Shown: positions 20,853 to 32,439 of the stretch, in pieces
How positions within the stretch are numbered: position 1 is the first letter of the stretch
Layout of the letters: each line of letters begins with the position of its first letter
Assembly (NCBI GenBank): GCA_012934845.2
Contig: WNNJ02002381.1
Span: forward strand, 62,001-126,000
Direction: 5' to 3'
From: Pomphorhynchus laevis
Lineage: Eukaryota; Acanthocephala; Palaeacanthocephala; Echinorhynchida; Pomphorhynchidae
DNA length: 64,000 nucleotides
The notes under the pieces: generated by a model
The model's input: only the letters and a program-made list of their open reading frames with translations
Databases searched by the model: none
What the model was told of the DNA's origin: nothing
Translations under genes and position numbers: made by a program

Positions 20853-22500
20853 ATGCAGAGTACTCGTGAGCCTTTTTCACTGAATATTCGTCGGTGGAAT
20901 TCGGGAGGAGCTTCTGCCCTTAGACTTCTATCTGGTAGAGATGCAGATGTTATAGTCCTTCAGGAGACGCGATTCCACTTTGATCCAATCAGAATGGCTT
21001 TCCTTCAGGCAGCTATCCAACGCTTCCCCCGAATTGGTAATGAGAGTCTAACCGAATTTAATTCCTACCTCTCTTCTCAAGCTACCACGATACTTTCGAG
21101 TACCTATAAAGGTCGTATTTACAGTCCCACTACGATAAAACTTAAGACCCAGCATACATGTTTCGTCATCCTAACCTCTCTGCTTCTGCCAGACAAGCTC
21201 TCTCGAAAGAATATTGGAGCTCTATGTATAGGTTCCAACTAGGTAAGGATAGGGCAAGCATTGCTTTCTTTAATCCAGCCCAGTCTTCCTACTGGAAGAT
21301 ATTCAAGAAGGATAAGTTTGTCTTTTGCAAGGATAGAGCCTTGGGTTGGATTGGTAAAATGTCTTGATAATGTTTTGGAGGAGACACTATCCCTACATAA
21401 TTATGGAGTCACTCAATCGCCTCAACCAATCCCGCATTGGGGCGACTTTAGCAGTAGAGATCTATCTGTCTCATATATTCTTAACTCATGGGGGCAAATT
21501 CTCGGCACCTCCAAATCCGTCGCTCCACTCTCTTCTCGTGTCTGTCAGCTTTTGACAGCCGAACAAAGAAGAGAAGTGGCCGTCACAATGCTTTTAGCCA
21601 CCCCTTCCGATGTGGTCGTCAACAACATTAGTAGACGTGTTTTTATTCAAAGAAAAATCCGGTCTCTTGTCCTAAACACCTGCGGTCCATTTCGATTCAA
21701 AATTCACTCGTGTCGATATAGGAGAAAGAGCTTGCGCGTATAATCCGCGATCATCTAAGTAGGCGAAACTTAATCCCACCCGGTTTCCATGGGTTCGTCA
21801 AAGGTCAATCAATCCATTCGGCTGCAGGTGAAGTGCATGAGTTTTGTCAGGTGAATAGTCATCAACTTGCTGTGGCTGTTTTCCTTGACTTTTGGTTTGT
21901 TTGACTGCCGATGACCTACAAATTCGCACGCCAGTATCAGTTCAAGCGATGACATGGATGATTGAGATGTGCGCGATGCTATCATAACGGAGTGCACGAT
22001 TTCTTTTCTCACGATAATTGCGAAAGTATGGCGGATGAGTCATCTGAAATTGAGCGAAAGCATTTGACCGCATCTCAATTCCCTTTGTTATCTCTTCTCT
22101 CAGGTCCCTTGGGTTGCCTGCGAGAATTGTTAACAGGGTTGAGATACTGCTGTACACCAATCGATTCTATTATGAAGACGACCCTGATGCGCGTCAGTTG
22201 TATTCTATAACGGATCTTCCTCAAGGATCACATTTTTATCCTATCTTGTTTCTCGCTGTTTCATTGAACTCTTTAAAAGATTTAAACGCGAACAACGTCT
22301 AGTGGTAAACTCTGATGATACCACAGCCCTGTTCTCCGGACGCAGGTGCAAAGACGTAGTCTCGGACATCAGTATATTCTTTTTAACATTAAAAGACCAA
22401 TTAACCCAGTCCAATCTTATTTTAAACTCCGCCAAATTGCAGGTGGTGGTCTTTCATGGCGCCCCTGCAACAAAGCAAGAACTTAAGAGATTAGCACTAT
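20853..22500 (+). pseudogene. LINE ORF2 (endonuclease-RT) remnant
   Basis: Starts LNIRRWNSGGASALRLLSG and DADVIVLQETRF, the N-terminal strand and catalytic Glu of an APE-type endonuclease. RT blocks appear near 21730 (ARIIRDHLSRRNLIPPG), near 21870 (AVAVFLDF, motif A) and near 22303 (NSDDTTALFSG, motif C in place of YADD). The product would nick target DNA and reverse-transcribe the element RNA in the nucleus. Several frames and stops. Confidence 0.6.
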
Positions 22501-22658
22501 CTGCCCTCTCCTCGATTTTGACTAATCAACTTCTCCCCACCTTTAGGCGTCGAGTAAAATACCTATTGTTCACCGTTACGGTGAACTGGTAGGTATTTCT
22601 TTTCTCACGATAATTGCGAAAGTATGGCGGATGAGTCATCTGAAATTGAGCGAAAGCA
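22000..22658 (+). repeat. exact 63-bp direct repeat inside the dead LINE
   Basis: 22000-22062 and 22596-22658 are identical over 63 bp, beginning TTTCTTTTCTCACG and ending GAGCGAAAGCA, 596 bp apart. The LINE around them is badly eroded, so a perfect copy points to a recent duplication or two insertions of the same short sequence. The second copy follows an imperfect hairpin (22559-22596, arms ATACCTA...GTTCACCGT). Confidence 0.8.
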
Positions 22659-22740
22659 GAGGGTTTAAATGTTTTACTATTCGCTTGTTTCGATTTAAAA
22701 GATTTTAGATATCGTTCTTTCACCGAGATCAATAATTTTA

Positions 22741-24774
22741 AGACGTTACTGACTCTGTTTCATCACATTGCTGACGATGTTTCTAATATAATTGTTATTC
22801 GATTATTATTTACATTCTTTAATTATTGTTCGTTTATTATTTTTAGATTGTTAGCGAAGCGAGCTTCTTTTATTTATTTTGTCTCATTTTTTTAAGTTGT
22901 AATCAGTTGGTTATAATCATAAATTATAATTAATAAATTGTATAAAATTTATTATAATAAATAATTAAATAATTATTTATTAAATTAAAATTGAGTTGAA
23001 AAAATTAAATTTTATTATATTTAATTTTTTTATTTATTAATTCTTTTATTTATTATTTTTTTAAATAATTGTTATGGTTTTGGAGTTTATAAATTATTTA
23101 AATTTTGATAACATCTGTTTTTGTCTATACAAAATATTATAAGCTTTACGTTTTTATTAAAAGTTTAAAAAAGCTTTACGAAAAATCTTCGTAAAGAACT
23201 TCGTAGATATCCTGAATTCGCAACTAAAATCCATGTGATCTCTTAAATTGATTAATCAATCTCCTTATATAGCCTTAATTGATATTATCACATAATCATA
23301 AATACAATTTACCTTGCAGGAAATTTGGAATTTTATAACTTGTTTGAAAATACTTTTAGGTAGAAATATACCACGCAAATAAGTTTCTTAGCGATTATCA
23401 TAAACAACATTCGAGAATATTGTCGACACTGATTGCAACCTGTCTTGAAATTTCAAGGCAAGTATGGTTCAGAATGTTATGTACTGTCCATCTGCACATA
23501 GTAGCATAATATTAGTCTTTGTTAGTAACTAGAATGTGTGGATAACCCATAAAAATGTAGTTTTTAAAATTAATGAATATACAACATTTTAAATAAAATG
23601 TTATTTTTATCAAAAAATTCTGTTGTATATTTACCAGATAAAAATTATTATAAATTGATTTATTAATTATAAATAATATAAAAATCACTTATTTTTTATT
23701 TCGAAATAATTTTAGCTGTAAAATCATTTGCAGGTGAACACCCTTGTTTTTAAAATTTTCGCCTATCATCTTGATCCGCTATTTCAAAATAATTAAAGAT
23801 AAGAGAACACATTAATAAGTTGATGAACTTTAAAATTATTGTCGTTGATGTAGTTTGTGAAACATGCCTAAACTGGGAACTAAATACATTTATACAAAAT
23901 CGAAAAGTCTGATAATTTAATTGTTTTGTTAAAATTAATAAAATTTTGTGTTGGTCAAATATTTTGTTTGTTTTGTCATTATACCACACGCATTCGTTTT
24001 AATTAATTACAGATGGTACATTCATAGGGAGAGTTTATTTGATAATCTGTGATATACCAACGTTTTAAAATTTTAAGAAATTTAACTAAAATTCGATGTG
24101 GAAACATTTCACTTAAAAATTATCAAATATGTTGTACAACAGAATATATCCCAAATATAGGTAGACGTTACAAAATAAACAAACGCTTAATGTTAAAATA
24201 CCTAACGTGTCTTTTTAACATATTCCGTAAATGTATTGAAATTTATTAAAATGTACTGTTCTGATCGCTTATCGCGAAAATAGCCGTTTCTTGCCGAAGT
24301 CAGTTTCTTAAGGCCTTTACTTGACACCAAAACCTAATCATTAATTAAATAGGGTATATTAAAACCTAATATACTTGATCTTGATTATTAGGTGATGTTG
24401 CATTTTATGCTACATAATCAAACAAATAATCATGTCATCCTAAAGCCCGTGATGATCCTTTGCAGGATTTCATACAATTTAATGTCTATTACATGAGGAA
24501 ACTTACTTGATTTTGAAAAAGCTTGTTTGTTATACTGTAAATCATAAATGTAAGAAATAATATAGCTTTGGACATTTAGTCATATAAACAAGAAACTCGT
24601 AATAACTTCAATTAACCCAATATAAATATTTCTAATAAAATAGAAATACATTTTGAACAATAAAGTTAACGATTAATTATTTCGTGTAATCATATGTTGA
24701 TAGTTTTCGTAAATTCGCCATCTAATTGCGCGTCGAATAAATTATATTATTGTATATTTGTTATACCATTGATT
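22741..24774. other. AT-rich, scattered coding-like frames
   Basis: Mostly A/T runs to 23100. A short + frame near 23155-23240 reads LRKELRRYPEFATKIHVIS. 24049-24252 (+) is open for 67 codons (no ATG; NLTKIRCGNISLKNYQICCT) and may be a terminal exon. The minus frame at 23750-23989 is AT-driven. None can be placed in a gene. Confidence 0.3.
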
Positions 24775-27000
24775 TCATGTCACAGACTTGGTTCGCAGAA
24801 GCTTGGCAATACTAAAAAGCAAATCGGGTCTTCTTGATTTTAGTGTACTCATAAGCTCAAATTCTTCCAGCCCAAAAAATATCAAATCGCCGATATCTGT
24901 TCGATAGCGTTGGAAGCAATTATTTTGTTCGTCTTTTGCTGCCAAAAATTTCAACACCTCGTTTAAATTCTGATGTACCTGGGTCATGAAGCTCATCACA
25001 CGATCTAATGATTCCAGCTGTGCAATTAACATAAGATGCTTTTCGACTATGGCATTTTCATGATCGTGACGATATTTACAACATAGTCTTCTCAGTAAAC
25101 TAACCCGCTTTGTCATTGAGTTATCGTTAAACTGTTCACGAATGTAATTTTGTATTAGAGGATTTCTCCAGTTAAACAATGTACTAATACAGCCTTTGAC
25201 AGTTTCTACTACGTTATCAATTGTATAATTTCCATTCATCTTAATCATATGATTAAGTCTGCTTACTAAATCGGAATTGGTGCCCACTGGGAAATCCTTA
25301 TCTGAATTTGGGTGTTGATTTTGATTAACCTTTGTTGTAAACTGACTGATTTGTTTTTGATCGAATAGCGATAGCGATGCTTGAAGTGAGTAATTACTGT
25401 AAGGAACAAATTTTATAAAGTCTTGTGTTGTATTAGAAGGTAAAGTTGTAACGGACTTATCACTCTCTTCGATAGTTGCAGCAGTATCGATAGACTTGCC
25501 CACAAAAGTGGACGTCGAAGATAAATGTTGCTTGTTCTGTTTGCTTATATTTGTTTTTGAAATATTAAGTTCACGATCTAGATTGCTTAAATATCTGTCT
25601 AACAAGGGTGCCAGATTTATACCAAATAATGATGTCGTTGGCCCCTGTATACGCTGTTGTCGAGTTCGACTAAAATGCCTTTGCACCGGCAATCTACTGA
25701 TTTCTCTCTGATCAGCAACTCTTCTTGTGAATGACGGTATATCCGTTAGTAGATTTTGTGGTCCACGCACCTTCTCTTGTTTACCTATTGTTTCGTTCTC
25801 CGTATTGCTGGTAATAATGCTTGGCCGATATACTTCGTTGTAAGCCATTAAACCCAACTTATTCGGTCGGTCATAATTTAGATCTCTAGAAAGTTGTGAT
25901 GTTGGATATTTAATGCTGCCGCCAATTCCATCTTTTCCACCATGTCGGATTACATCCTCGCTTTGCTTAGAAGATATGTTCGTACTACTGCTCGTACTTA
26001 CTTTGTACAATGCTCTATTCATAATGTTATTTACAATCAAGCCCACTTTAATTTGTTCTCTTGTGCCAAGATCACGTTGATTTTCCAAGAGAAAATTATA
26101 AACCTTATTCACTATTGACTTGTAGACACTGTTTATTCGACAATTTTCAGCGTATACGAAATTAATAAAGTGGTTCATATATGTCCTATTTAATTGCTTA
26201 ATTCCCGCTCCTTCTGCTGCGTCACTGTCTAACTGGTGTGATAGATAATAGTCGTTATAATGATTAAATTCACCCTTTTCCCCTGACAATAAATTACTCG
26301 ACGCAACGTCGAAGAAATTTGCCATTTCCATAAACATTTTGTTACGGATATCATTAAATGCGGACATTTTCATCATGGCTTCGTTATCGTGCCCTTTTAA
26401 GCTTGGATCGAAAAAGCCACATTTCGACAGATTTGATAGCATGTCTTCGCACCCCTGTATTACCAATCGAATACGAGCAATGCTTTTGTAAGCCGGGTCC
26501 CGTATAACACGAACACGATTTTGCAAAATAGTCCATCGTCCTTCCATAATTTTTTCGTGCTTATTCAACTTAGCTACCAGTTTGTCCATAGTATTAACTA
26601 CAGAATTCAACTTTTCCATAAGCAGTTTATCGTCTTTTTGAGGATCAAACGTATGTTGAAATTCACTCCTATCGTTAACATTTTTAAACTGTTTAAGGAT
26701 AGAATTAAAATATTTTGAAGGTAGTTGGATTTTACATTCGGATCCATCTTCTTGATCCATGTAATCATCAGCTGAGTGCTTAATCAGTTCGTCTATTCTT
26801 TTTTTGAACTTTCTGCCTTCTTTTCTCAATTGAAAAATTTGTATAATGTCATCTTGTGCCTTCAAATAAAGTTTACTTATATTTGTCTCCCGATTACGAA
26901 TAAACTGTTCCTGTCTGGCAAAATTATCTTTGACTTCATCTTTTGATGAAGGGTAAGTATCCGATTTCAACACTAACTTTACCTTTTGCTTCATCGGCAT
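24775..27000 (-). CDS. 741-aa intronless orphan protein
   Basis: The only long host-like ORF of the window: unbroken, base composition clearly coding against a much more AT-rich surround. Starts MPMKQKVKLVLKSDTYPSSK in a good AAAGATG context (no earlier in-frame ATG nearby) and ends KLLRTKSVT, TGA. Residues 1-75 and 95-180 are charged and helical with coiled-coil character (KAQDDIIQIFQLRKEGRKFK). 180-335 look like a folded helical region (FANFF, NHFINFVYAENCRI). 335-560 are Ser/Thr/Asn/Gln-rich and probably disordered (STSSSTNISSKQSED). 575-741 form a second helical block (FNWRNPLIQNYIREQFNDNS, DIGDLIFFGLEEFELM). No signal peptide, membrane span, zinc finger or catalytic motif seen; likely intracellular, perhaps structural or scaffold. 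No transposon neighbour shares it. Family not recognised. The overlapping + frames are shadows. Confidence 0.85.
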   Translation of the reverse strand: MPMKQKVKLVLKSDTYPSSKDEVKDNFARQEQFIRNRETNISKLYLKAQDDIIQIFQLRKEGRKFKKRIDELIKHSADDYMDQEDGSECKIQLPSKYFNSILKQFKNVNDRSEFQHTFDPQKDDKLLMEKLNSVVNTMDKLVAKLNKHEKIMEGRWTILQNRVRVIRDPAYKSIARIRLVIQGCEDMLSNLSKCGFFDPSLKGHDNEAMMKMSAFNDIRNKMFMEMANFFDVASSNLLSGEKGEFNHYNDYYLSHQLDSDAAEGAGIKQLNRTYMNHFINFVYAENCRINSVYKSIVNKVYNFLLENQRDLGTREQIKVGLIVNNIMNRALYKVSTSSSTNISSKQSEDVIRHGGKDGIGGSIKYPTSQLSRDLNYDRPNKLGLMAYNEVYRPSIITSNTENETIGKQEKVRGPQNLLTDIPSFTRRVADQREISRLPVQRHFSRTRQQRIQGPTTSLFGINLAPLLDRYLSNLDRELNISKTNISKQNKQHLSSTSTFVGKSIDTAATIEESDKSVTTLPSNTTQDFIKFVPYSNYSLQASLSLFDQKQISQFTTKVNQNQHPNSDKDFPVGTNSDLVSRLNHMIKMNGNYTIDNVVETVKGCISTLFNWRNPLIQNYIREQFNDNSMTKRVSLLRRLCCKYRHDHENAIVEKHLMLIAQLESLDRVMSFMTQVHQNLNEVLKFLAAKDEQNNCFQRYRTDIGDLIFFGLEEFELMSTLKSRRPDLLFSIAKLLRTKSVT

Positions 27001-27248
27001 CTTTAACTCTTCAATGCCATATTTCTACAGTAGTATTCATCCAATTGCTGTTTCGAAACCAAATAGTTGCCATGGTTTTGCTTGATTTAATAAAATTGAA
27101 AGCATCATTATTTATAGATTTAAATCATTAGAAATACAGAATACATTTATATCTTTAAGAATACGTTTAAAAATACGATCACGATGTACGGCAGATAAAA
27201 TATTTATTGAACCCGTGTCTTTATAATTATATCAATAAAGATTAATTT

Positions 27249-27868
27249 GTATACGTTGAAACGCATATTAAAATCAATTCAGTTAACTGAGCCCACTCAA
27301 TAAATGTTATTATACTCATCTATTTATTTTCCTTATAAATATAAAATAAATATAAATAAATAAAAATAATAATGTAAAATCAATAAATCAAAATTTAATA
27401 ATTAGATAATAAATAATTATAAATATTCGTTACATGATTTTATATAACTTATATCAAGTTAAAATAAAAAATTGAAATTTAAATTAAAAATCAATGTTTA
27501 TGAATTGACTAATTAATAACAGACGTTGTAGTAGAATTAAGATTAGAGGTCATCAGGAGGAACTGATATGCTATCAGGTTTCGGCCCCTAATTCCTCGAC
27601 TAATAAAAATAAAAGTTATTTTTTATGAATTGAAAATATATAAAAATCGCATTTCAACGTGTATACGTTGAAACGCATATTAAAATCAATTCAGCTAACT
27701 GAGCCTACTCAGTTAATGTGAGTAGGCTCATCTATTTATTTTCTTTATAAAATAAATATAAATAAATAAAAATAATAATGCAAAATCAATAAATCAAAAT
27801 TTAATAATTAGATAATAAATAATTATAAATAATTGTTATATAATTTTATACAATTTATATCAAGTTAA
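27249..27868 (-). repeat. 412-bp tandem repeat with ribozyme-like core (family R)
   Basis: GTATACGTTGAAACGCATATT starts at 27249 and 27661 (period 412); about 1.5 units. The unit, read on minus, contains GGGGCCGAAACC, a perfect CUGAUA/UAUCAG hairpin, UUCCUC-CUGAUGA-CCUCUAAU. CCUCUAAU is complementary (with one G-U) to the AUUAGGGG before GAAA, and UUCCUC to the GAGGAA just upstream. So all hammerhead strands are present in an unusual order. 27701-27729 is a perfect 11-bp hairpin. Related copies at 30955, 31880, 55608 and 60480. Confidence 0.7.
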
Positions 27869-28135
27869 AATTTAATACAAATCAAATCAGCTAACTGATA
27901 AAAGTCAGTAATTATTAATAAAATAATGTTATGCAAATAATTATAAATAATTGTTATATAATTTTATATCACTTATATCAATCATTAGTCATGCTATTCA
28001 TTTTGTTTGTAAAAATATAACTAATTTATAAAGTGTAATATATTTCATTTTAATTTACAATTGGATAAATAATTTTTCGATTTGAAATAAATGTATTACT
28101 ACGTGTTATTCAATTACCGAATAAGTTATTTTCAG

Positions 28136-28172
28136 AGGATGGCGCAATTAAGAGCCAAAAATTGCAATTTGG
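28136..28172 (+). CDS. possible first exon
   Basis: Strong acceptor (TAAGTTATTTTCAG), then AGG-ATG-GCG in a good start context: MAQLRAKNCNL, followed by a GTATCA donor in phase 1. Downstream exons not found. Confidence 0.25.
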
Positions 28173-28240
28173 GTATCATCTAGGTATCTTATCGATCTCA
28201 AATATATGTGATTATTGATGCCGATGAATTGTGATCGAAG

Positions 28241-28276
28241 TTAAATGAAGTCGACTGTCTAGTCGACTTCATTTAA
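28241..28276. repeat. perfect 16-bp inverted repeat, 4-nt loop
   Basis: TTAAATGAAGTCGACT (28241-28256), loop GTCT, and its exact reverse complement to 28276. A small cruciform or hairpin-forming palindrome with no gene context I can assign. Confidence 0.8.
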
Positions 28277-28299
28277 GAACTTATATTTCCTTACGTAAC

Positions 28300-30900
28300 C
28301 CATTAATTTTGTATAGTTAGAGATTAAATGTACATTATCTGAGGAAATAGTTTCTCATTGTGTTCAATTCAAATGCTAAATTTCATTTAAAACATTTTAT
28401 ATCTGTTATTTGACAACTCCTTGGATTTTACGATTATGAGGTATTTAACTCATCACTGTAGATACTATTTATACAATTTTTAATCATTCTTTACGCCACA
28501 TACTTTTGATTGATTTGAAAATATAAACTGGCTCACTAAAAATAATGTCGATAGAGTCAGTAATACACTTAATAACCAAAGATATATCATTTTCTGTTGT
28601 TAATTCATTGTGAAAATTACTTTAAAGTTAATACTTTAGAGCGCAGACGTGTCCATTTCTTTACATATGTGGACTTTAAAAAATTTATTATTTTTAATTT
28701 ATTTATAGTATATAATACGTAGACTCAGTAATCTGATCTGATTAATTACAAATACATTAGATCCCTAATAATCGTCACTATATCTTGGGATATTTGCTTG
28801 TATCTACATATCCTTATGCTAGCAGGTTATGAGTACTTTTCGATAAACGATTCGACCTGTAATATTTGTAATCTGAATAATGTCTTGTGCGGTATTCTTA
28901 TATTAAACTCCCTTTGATTTAGTTAATAAAAATGAAACGTTTTTTTATAGTTTTGAAGCAGGATTAGTAAAAACAAATTTATTTTTATATTGTGCCAGTT
29001 GCTGCTATAACATCATCAGAAAAACAAAACGTACAATTTATTCACCAAATTTGTTACCTATTGTCGTAAAAAAGGATTTATAAAATGGTATACAAATAAA
29101 TTATTAATTCTGTTGAAAATTCCATTTTTTGGAAATCGGTTAAGAAATGAAACCTTACATCTTAACACCGTCGAAGTAATGCCCCCAAATAATTGCCAAT
29201 GTAATGATTAATTGAGTGTAGCAATTCAAATACTTCATTGTGCCGATCCTGCATAAGTGTAAAGCACGATATTGTCAACTTAACATCCAATTTTAAGTCT
29301 TATTTTTGATTATTTTACAATTGAAGCAAACCATATTTTGATTATGTTCTAAACCATATTCTAAATTATGCTTTCCGGCATTATCCTACAGCGGATTACG
29401 GATTTTGTCTGCTATTCATTTTAGTGATTTGCTATTTATAATCATAGACTGATAGCGACAGCGTATTAATTACTTTCCATGAATTATATCAAGGCTTATT
29501 CGTGACAGCTTTCAGCTGACTTGTGAACTTGCATTAAATTATACTTGTCATTCCGTAATTAAGTATATAATTGCCTCTCCTAAAGAATTCACATACTAGT
29601 ATCGCCGGCTCATCATAATGCAAGGCATTCACCCAAATCAAGATTTGAAAAATGATAATTTTTGTAATATCTGCAAATGACAGAATCTATTTTATGTGAA
29701 ATGATTATTATGGACAGGTAAATTAGGAAAATGCGATATATAAATGACCTACTGTAAAAGTTTAACAATATATTGTAATGCTATTGATTTTTGAAAGCGA
29801 TATCAGCCAGATCACTTTATTAAGGCAACATATTCGATTTTTCGTTTAGTTTTTTGTGAAAAATTTTCAAATTACAAACAGCAATATTGGCAATAATAAA
29901 ACGATAGTTCTACTTGAGATTTTGACAATCAGACCATTTATTTGAACTTACAGTTTGTACTATAATAATTTAAAAATGTCTTTATTTTATATAAAGACAT
30001 TATATTCAAATATATTTATTTTAGAAAGAATTTTATAACCCAGTAATTTTACGAACCAATTAATAGATAATATAGCATGGATTATAATTAAGATTAGAGT
30101 TATTCGTTAGAATTAAGATAAACGATAAATCATATATAATATACAATTTCTAACTGCATTTAACTTTCTGATGTACATTTCACAGTATTCTCTAACTTAC
30201 ATGTTCTAACGAGACAACTAATTATGATTTTGTAATACATTACAATCGTGATACATCAGAATTGTACGTTGTGAGCAGTATTGTGTTATCTTTGCATGAT
30301 TTTATTCGTTAAAAATCTTTGTTCAACTTTGCGATATCATCTGACATTTTTAGCTATCTAATGTAAATTTGCTGCTTATTTAGCTTTGACGATTATTTTC
30401 TCTAATAAAAAGGCTAGATGCGATGTTTTTATAATGTTTAGATGTAAAACTTGAGATTTGATCTCTAGAACATGTAATTCTTTTCATGTATGTGAAGCTT
30501 ATTTAATCTTATAAAATAAAATGAAAAAAACTTGTAATGTTTAAAAAAATAAGAGGTAGGATTTAATGTAGTTAATGTGAGACTTAAATTCGAATTTAAA
30601 AGCCATTTACAAACAAATATTAAATATTTCATTTTTATCAGTAAAGAATTATTCTAAACTATAAAATTACGTTCTTTATATGTATAATAAATACAAGAAA
30701 GTTTAAGCGATTAATAATATATCGATTAAGTTCTATGCTAAGGCGTAATAAATTATACACACGAGAAATTTTCTGGTGTGGATAGAGGAATTTTAACAGA
30801 ATATCGATTAAGTGCTTAATTGTATAATAATGCACGAATTTACATTAATGTAAAAGTATAATTCTAAATCTTAGGATATTCTATAATTCAGATTTTTTTA
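28300..30900. other. AT-rich intergenic, no gene resolved
   Basis: Holds a family F-like relic on minus at 28985-29035 (TTCTGATGATGTTATAGCAG without GAAA) and a short + frame from 29618 (MQGIHPNQDLKNDNFCNICK, stop) that might be a first exon with a CxxC. Otherwise nothing supported. Confidence 0.35.
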
Positions 30901-30954
30901 TAACGTAGGAGTTTTTATGACCAGTATTTTAACGAAGTGTTTTATAGATGATAG

Positions 30955-31025
30955 TATACAATTTGGAAGTCATCAGGAAGAACTATTATGTTATCTACTT
31001 TCAATCTTTATTCCTCAGCCTAATT
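30955..31025 (-). repeat. decayed family R fragment
   Basis: AAGTCATCAGGAAGAACT-TTATGTTATCTACTTTCAATCTTTATTCCTCAGCCTAAT aligns block by block with the family R core at 27540-27605, with the GAAAC word lost. Confidence 0.55.
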
Positions 31026-31370
31026 TATTAACAGGGCTAATTATATACGCTAATTATATATATTTCATTTTAAATATTGTGATTATCTATTATTAAATTT
31101 ATTTTTAATAATATTTTTGATGATTTATATATTGAATTTTTTTGTTTAGTTCAATTTTTATAATACCCTAATTTAAAATGTTTCTTTTGAAGTAAATAAA
31201 TATTATGTTTCCAAAGACAATATGTTTTCAAAATATATTTTAATTAAATTATTAAAAATGATAAATTAATTAATTAAATTATTAAAATGATTTGAAGAAT
31301 ACCAATATTGTTGCGTATTATAGAAAATTGTCATAATGACTTTCAAAGAACAGACACTTTGATTCATTTA

Positions 31371-31840
31371 CTTTGATTCAATTTGGCAAAACTTTGATTC
31401 AAATCAGATTTTATAAAAACTGTATTTTTAAGTAAAAAGTAGATATTTACATTAAATTTAATATTCATTAGGATAAAATAAAATTAAAACGTAAATTTAA
31501 TTCTCATTTATTTACTCACTCTTAGAAATTAGTTATTTTTTATATACCAAAGTGCTTTTATGTAAACACCTAAGTTGTTAAATCGACAACTTAGATGTTA
31601 CCACTTTGATTCAATTTGGCAAAACTTTGATTCAAATCAAATTTTATAAAAACTGTATTTTTAAGTAAAAACGTAGATATTTACATTAAATTTAATATTC
31701 ATTAGGATAAAATAAAATTAAAACGTACATTTAATTCTCATTTATTTACTCACTCTTAGAAATTAGTTATTTTTTATATACCAAAGTGTTTTTCTGTAAA
31801 AATCTAGGTTGTTAAATCAACAACTTAGATGTTACCAACT
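31371..31840 (+). repeat. 233-bp tandem duplication
   Basis: CTTTGATTCAATTTGGCAAA begins at 31371 (first occurrence partly diverged) and 31604; the two units share about 95% of bases, including TATACCAAAGTG and a hairpin formed by GTTGTTAAATC-ACAACTTAG. No ORF. Recent by its low divergence. Confidence 0.85.
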
Positions 31841-31879
31841 TTGACCTCTAAAGTTCAGTGAAATTGAAAATGGAAGAAT

Positions 31880-32110
31880 AAACACATATCAGAAAAACTA
31901 ACTGAGTCTACGTATTTAATAATATTTATATATTAAAAATAATGAAAAATGAAAAAGAATAATTAAATAATAAATAATTAAATAATTATAAATAATAAAT
32001 AATTATTAAATAAGATTTTATATAATTAATAAATAACTTATATAATTAATGAATAAAACTAAAATTTAAAATAAAAATCAATATACAAGTAAGCGTCTTT
32101 CTATATACAT
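31880..32110 (+). repeat. family R fragment (plus orientation)
   Basis: Starts with AACTAACTGAGTCTACGTATTTAA and continues with the AT-rich body (AATAATTATAAATAATAAATAA, TTTTATATAATT) of the 412-bp unit. The ribozyme-like core is not included. Confidence 0.5.
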
Positions 32111-32439
32111 CTAAATTAATTCAACAACTTGAACGTCTAAAATTCAGTGAAATTAAAAATAAAAAAAACAAGCACCAAATTTTATTTTATGGGTTAGGAA
32201 GTCAATATACAGAAAACTCACAAATTAAAAGTTCATTTACCAACGGAAGCAAATATTATTAAAAATCGATAACAACTTTGTCACGTATCATAAGCAGTAT
32301 ACTCGAAAACCGATACAGATAATAAAAAAATATGTAAAAACCACATTATTAAATTATTTGGTAAAAAGCTGATTATAAGACAAATCTGTATTGATGATGT
32401 TGTTGCATCATCGTCAATAATCATCGTCGACAACGGTCT

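Larger units (their letters stand above)
19690..22740 (+). mobile_element. degraded LINE with zinc-knuckle ORF1 (Jockey/I-like)
   Basis: A + strand non-LTR retrotransposon, about 3 kb, broken into many frames. ORF1 part (about 19740-20450) ends with CCHC zinc knuckles; ORF2 starts near 20853 with an endonuclease N terminus and the RT follows at about 21720-22500. The gag-like ORF1 with an RRM-like region then CCHC knuckles, and the endonuclease-then-RT order, fit the Jockey/I group and not the CR1 copies elsewhere in this window. There are many frameshifts and stops plus an internal 63-bp duplication. No 3' tail is identifiable; the fragment fades into AT-rich DNA near 22740. Long dead. Confidence 0.7.

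Noticed and set aside
22000-22062. GGATGAGTCATC...GAGCGAAAGC as a hammerhead
   Set aside because: Superficially similar, but the core would be CGGATGA, not CUGAUGA, helix II does not pair, and no cleavage triplet fits.
25496-25711. 71-aa + strand ORF
   Set aside because: Shadow of the 741-aa gene on the opposite strand; same for 26521-26718 and 26943-27131.
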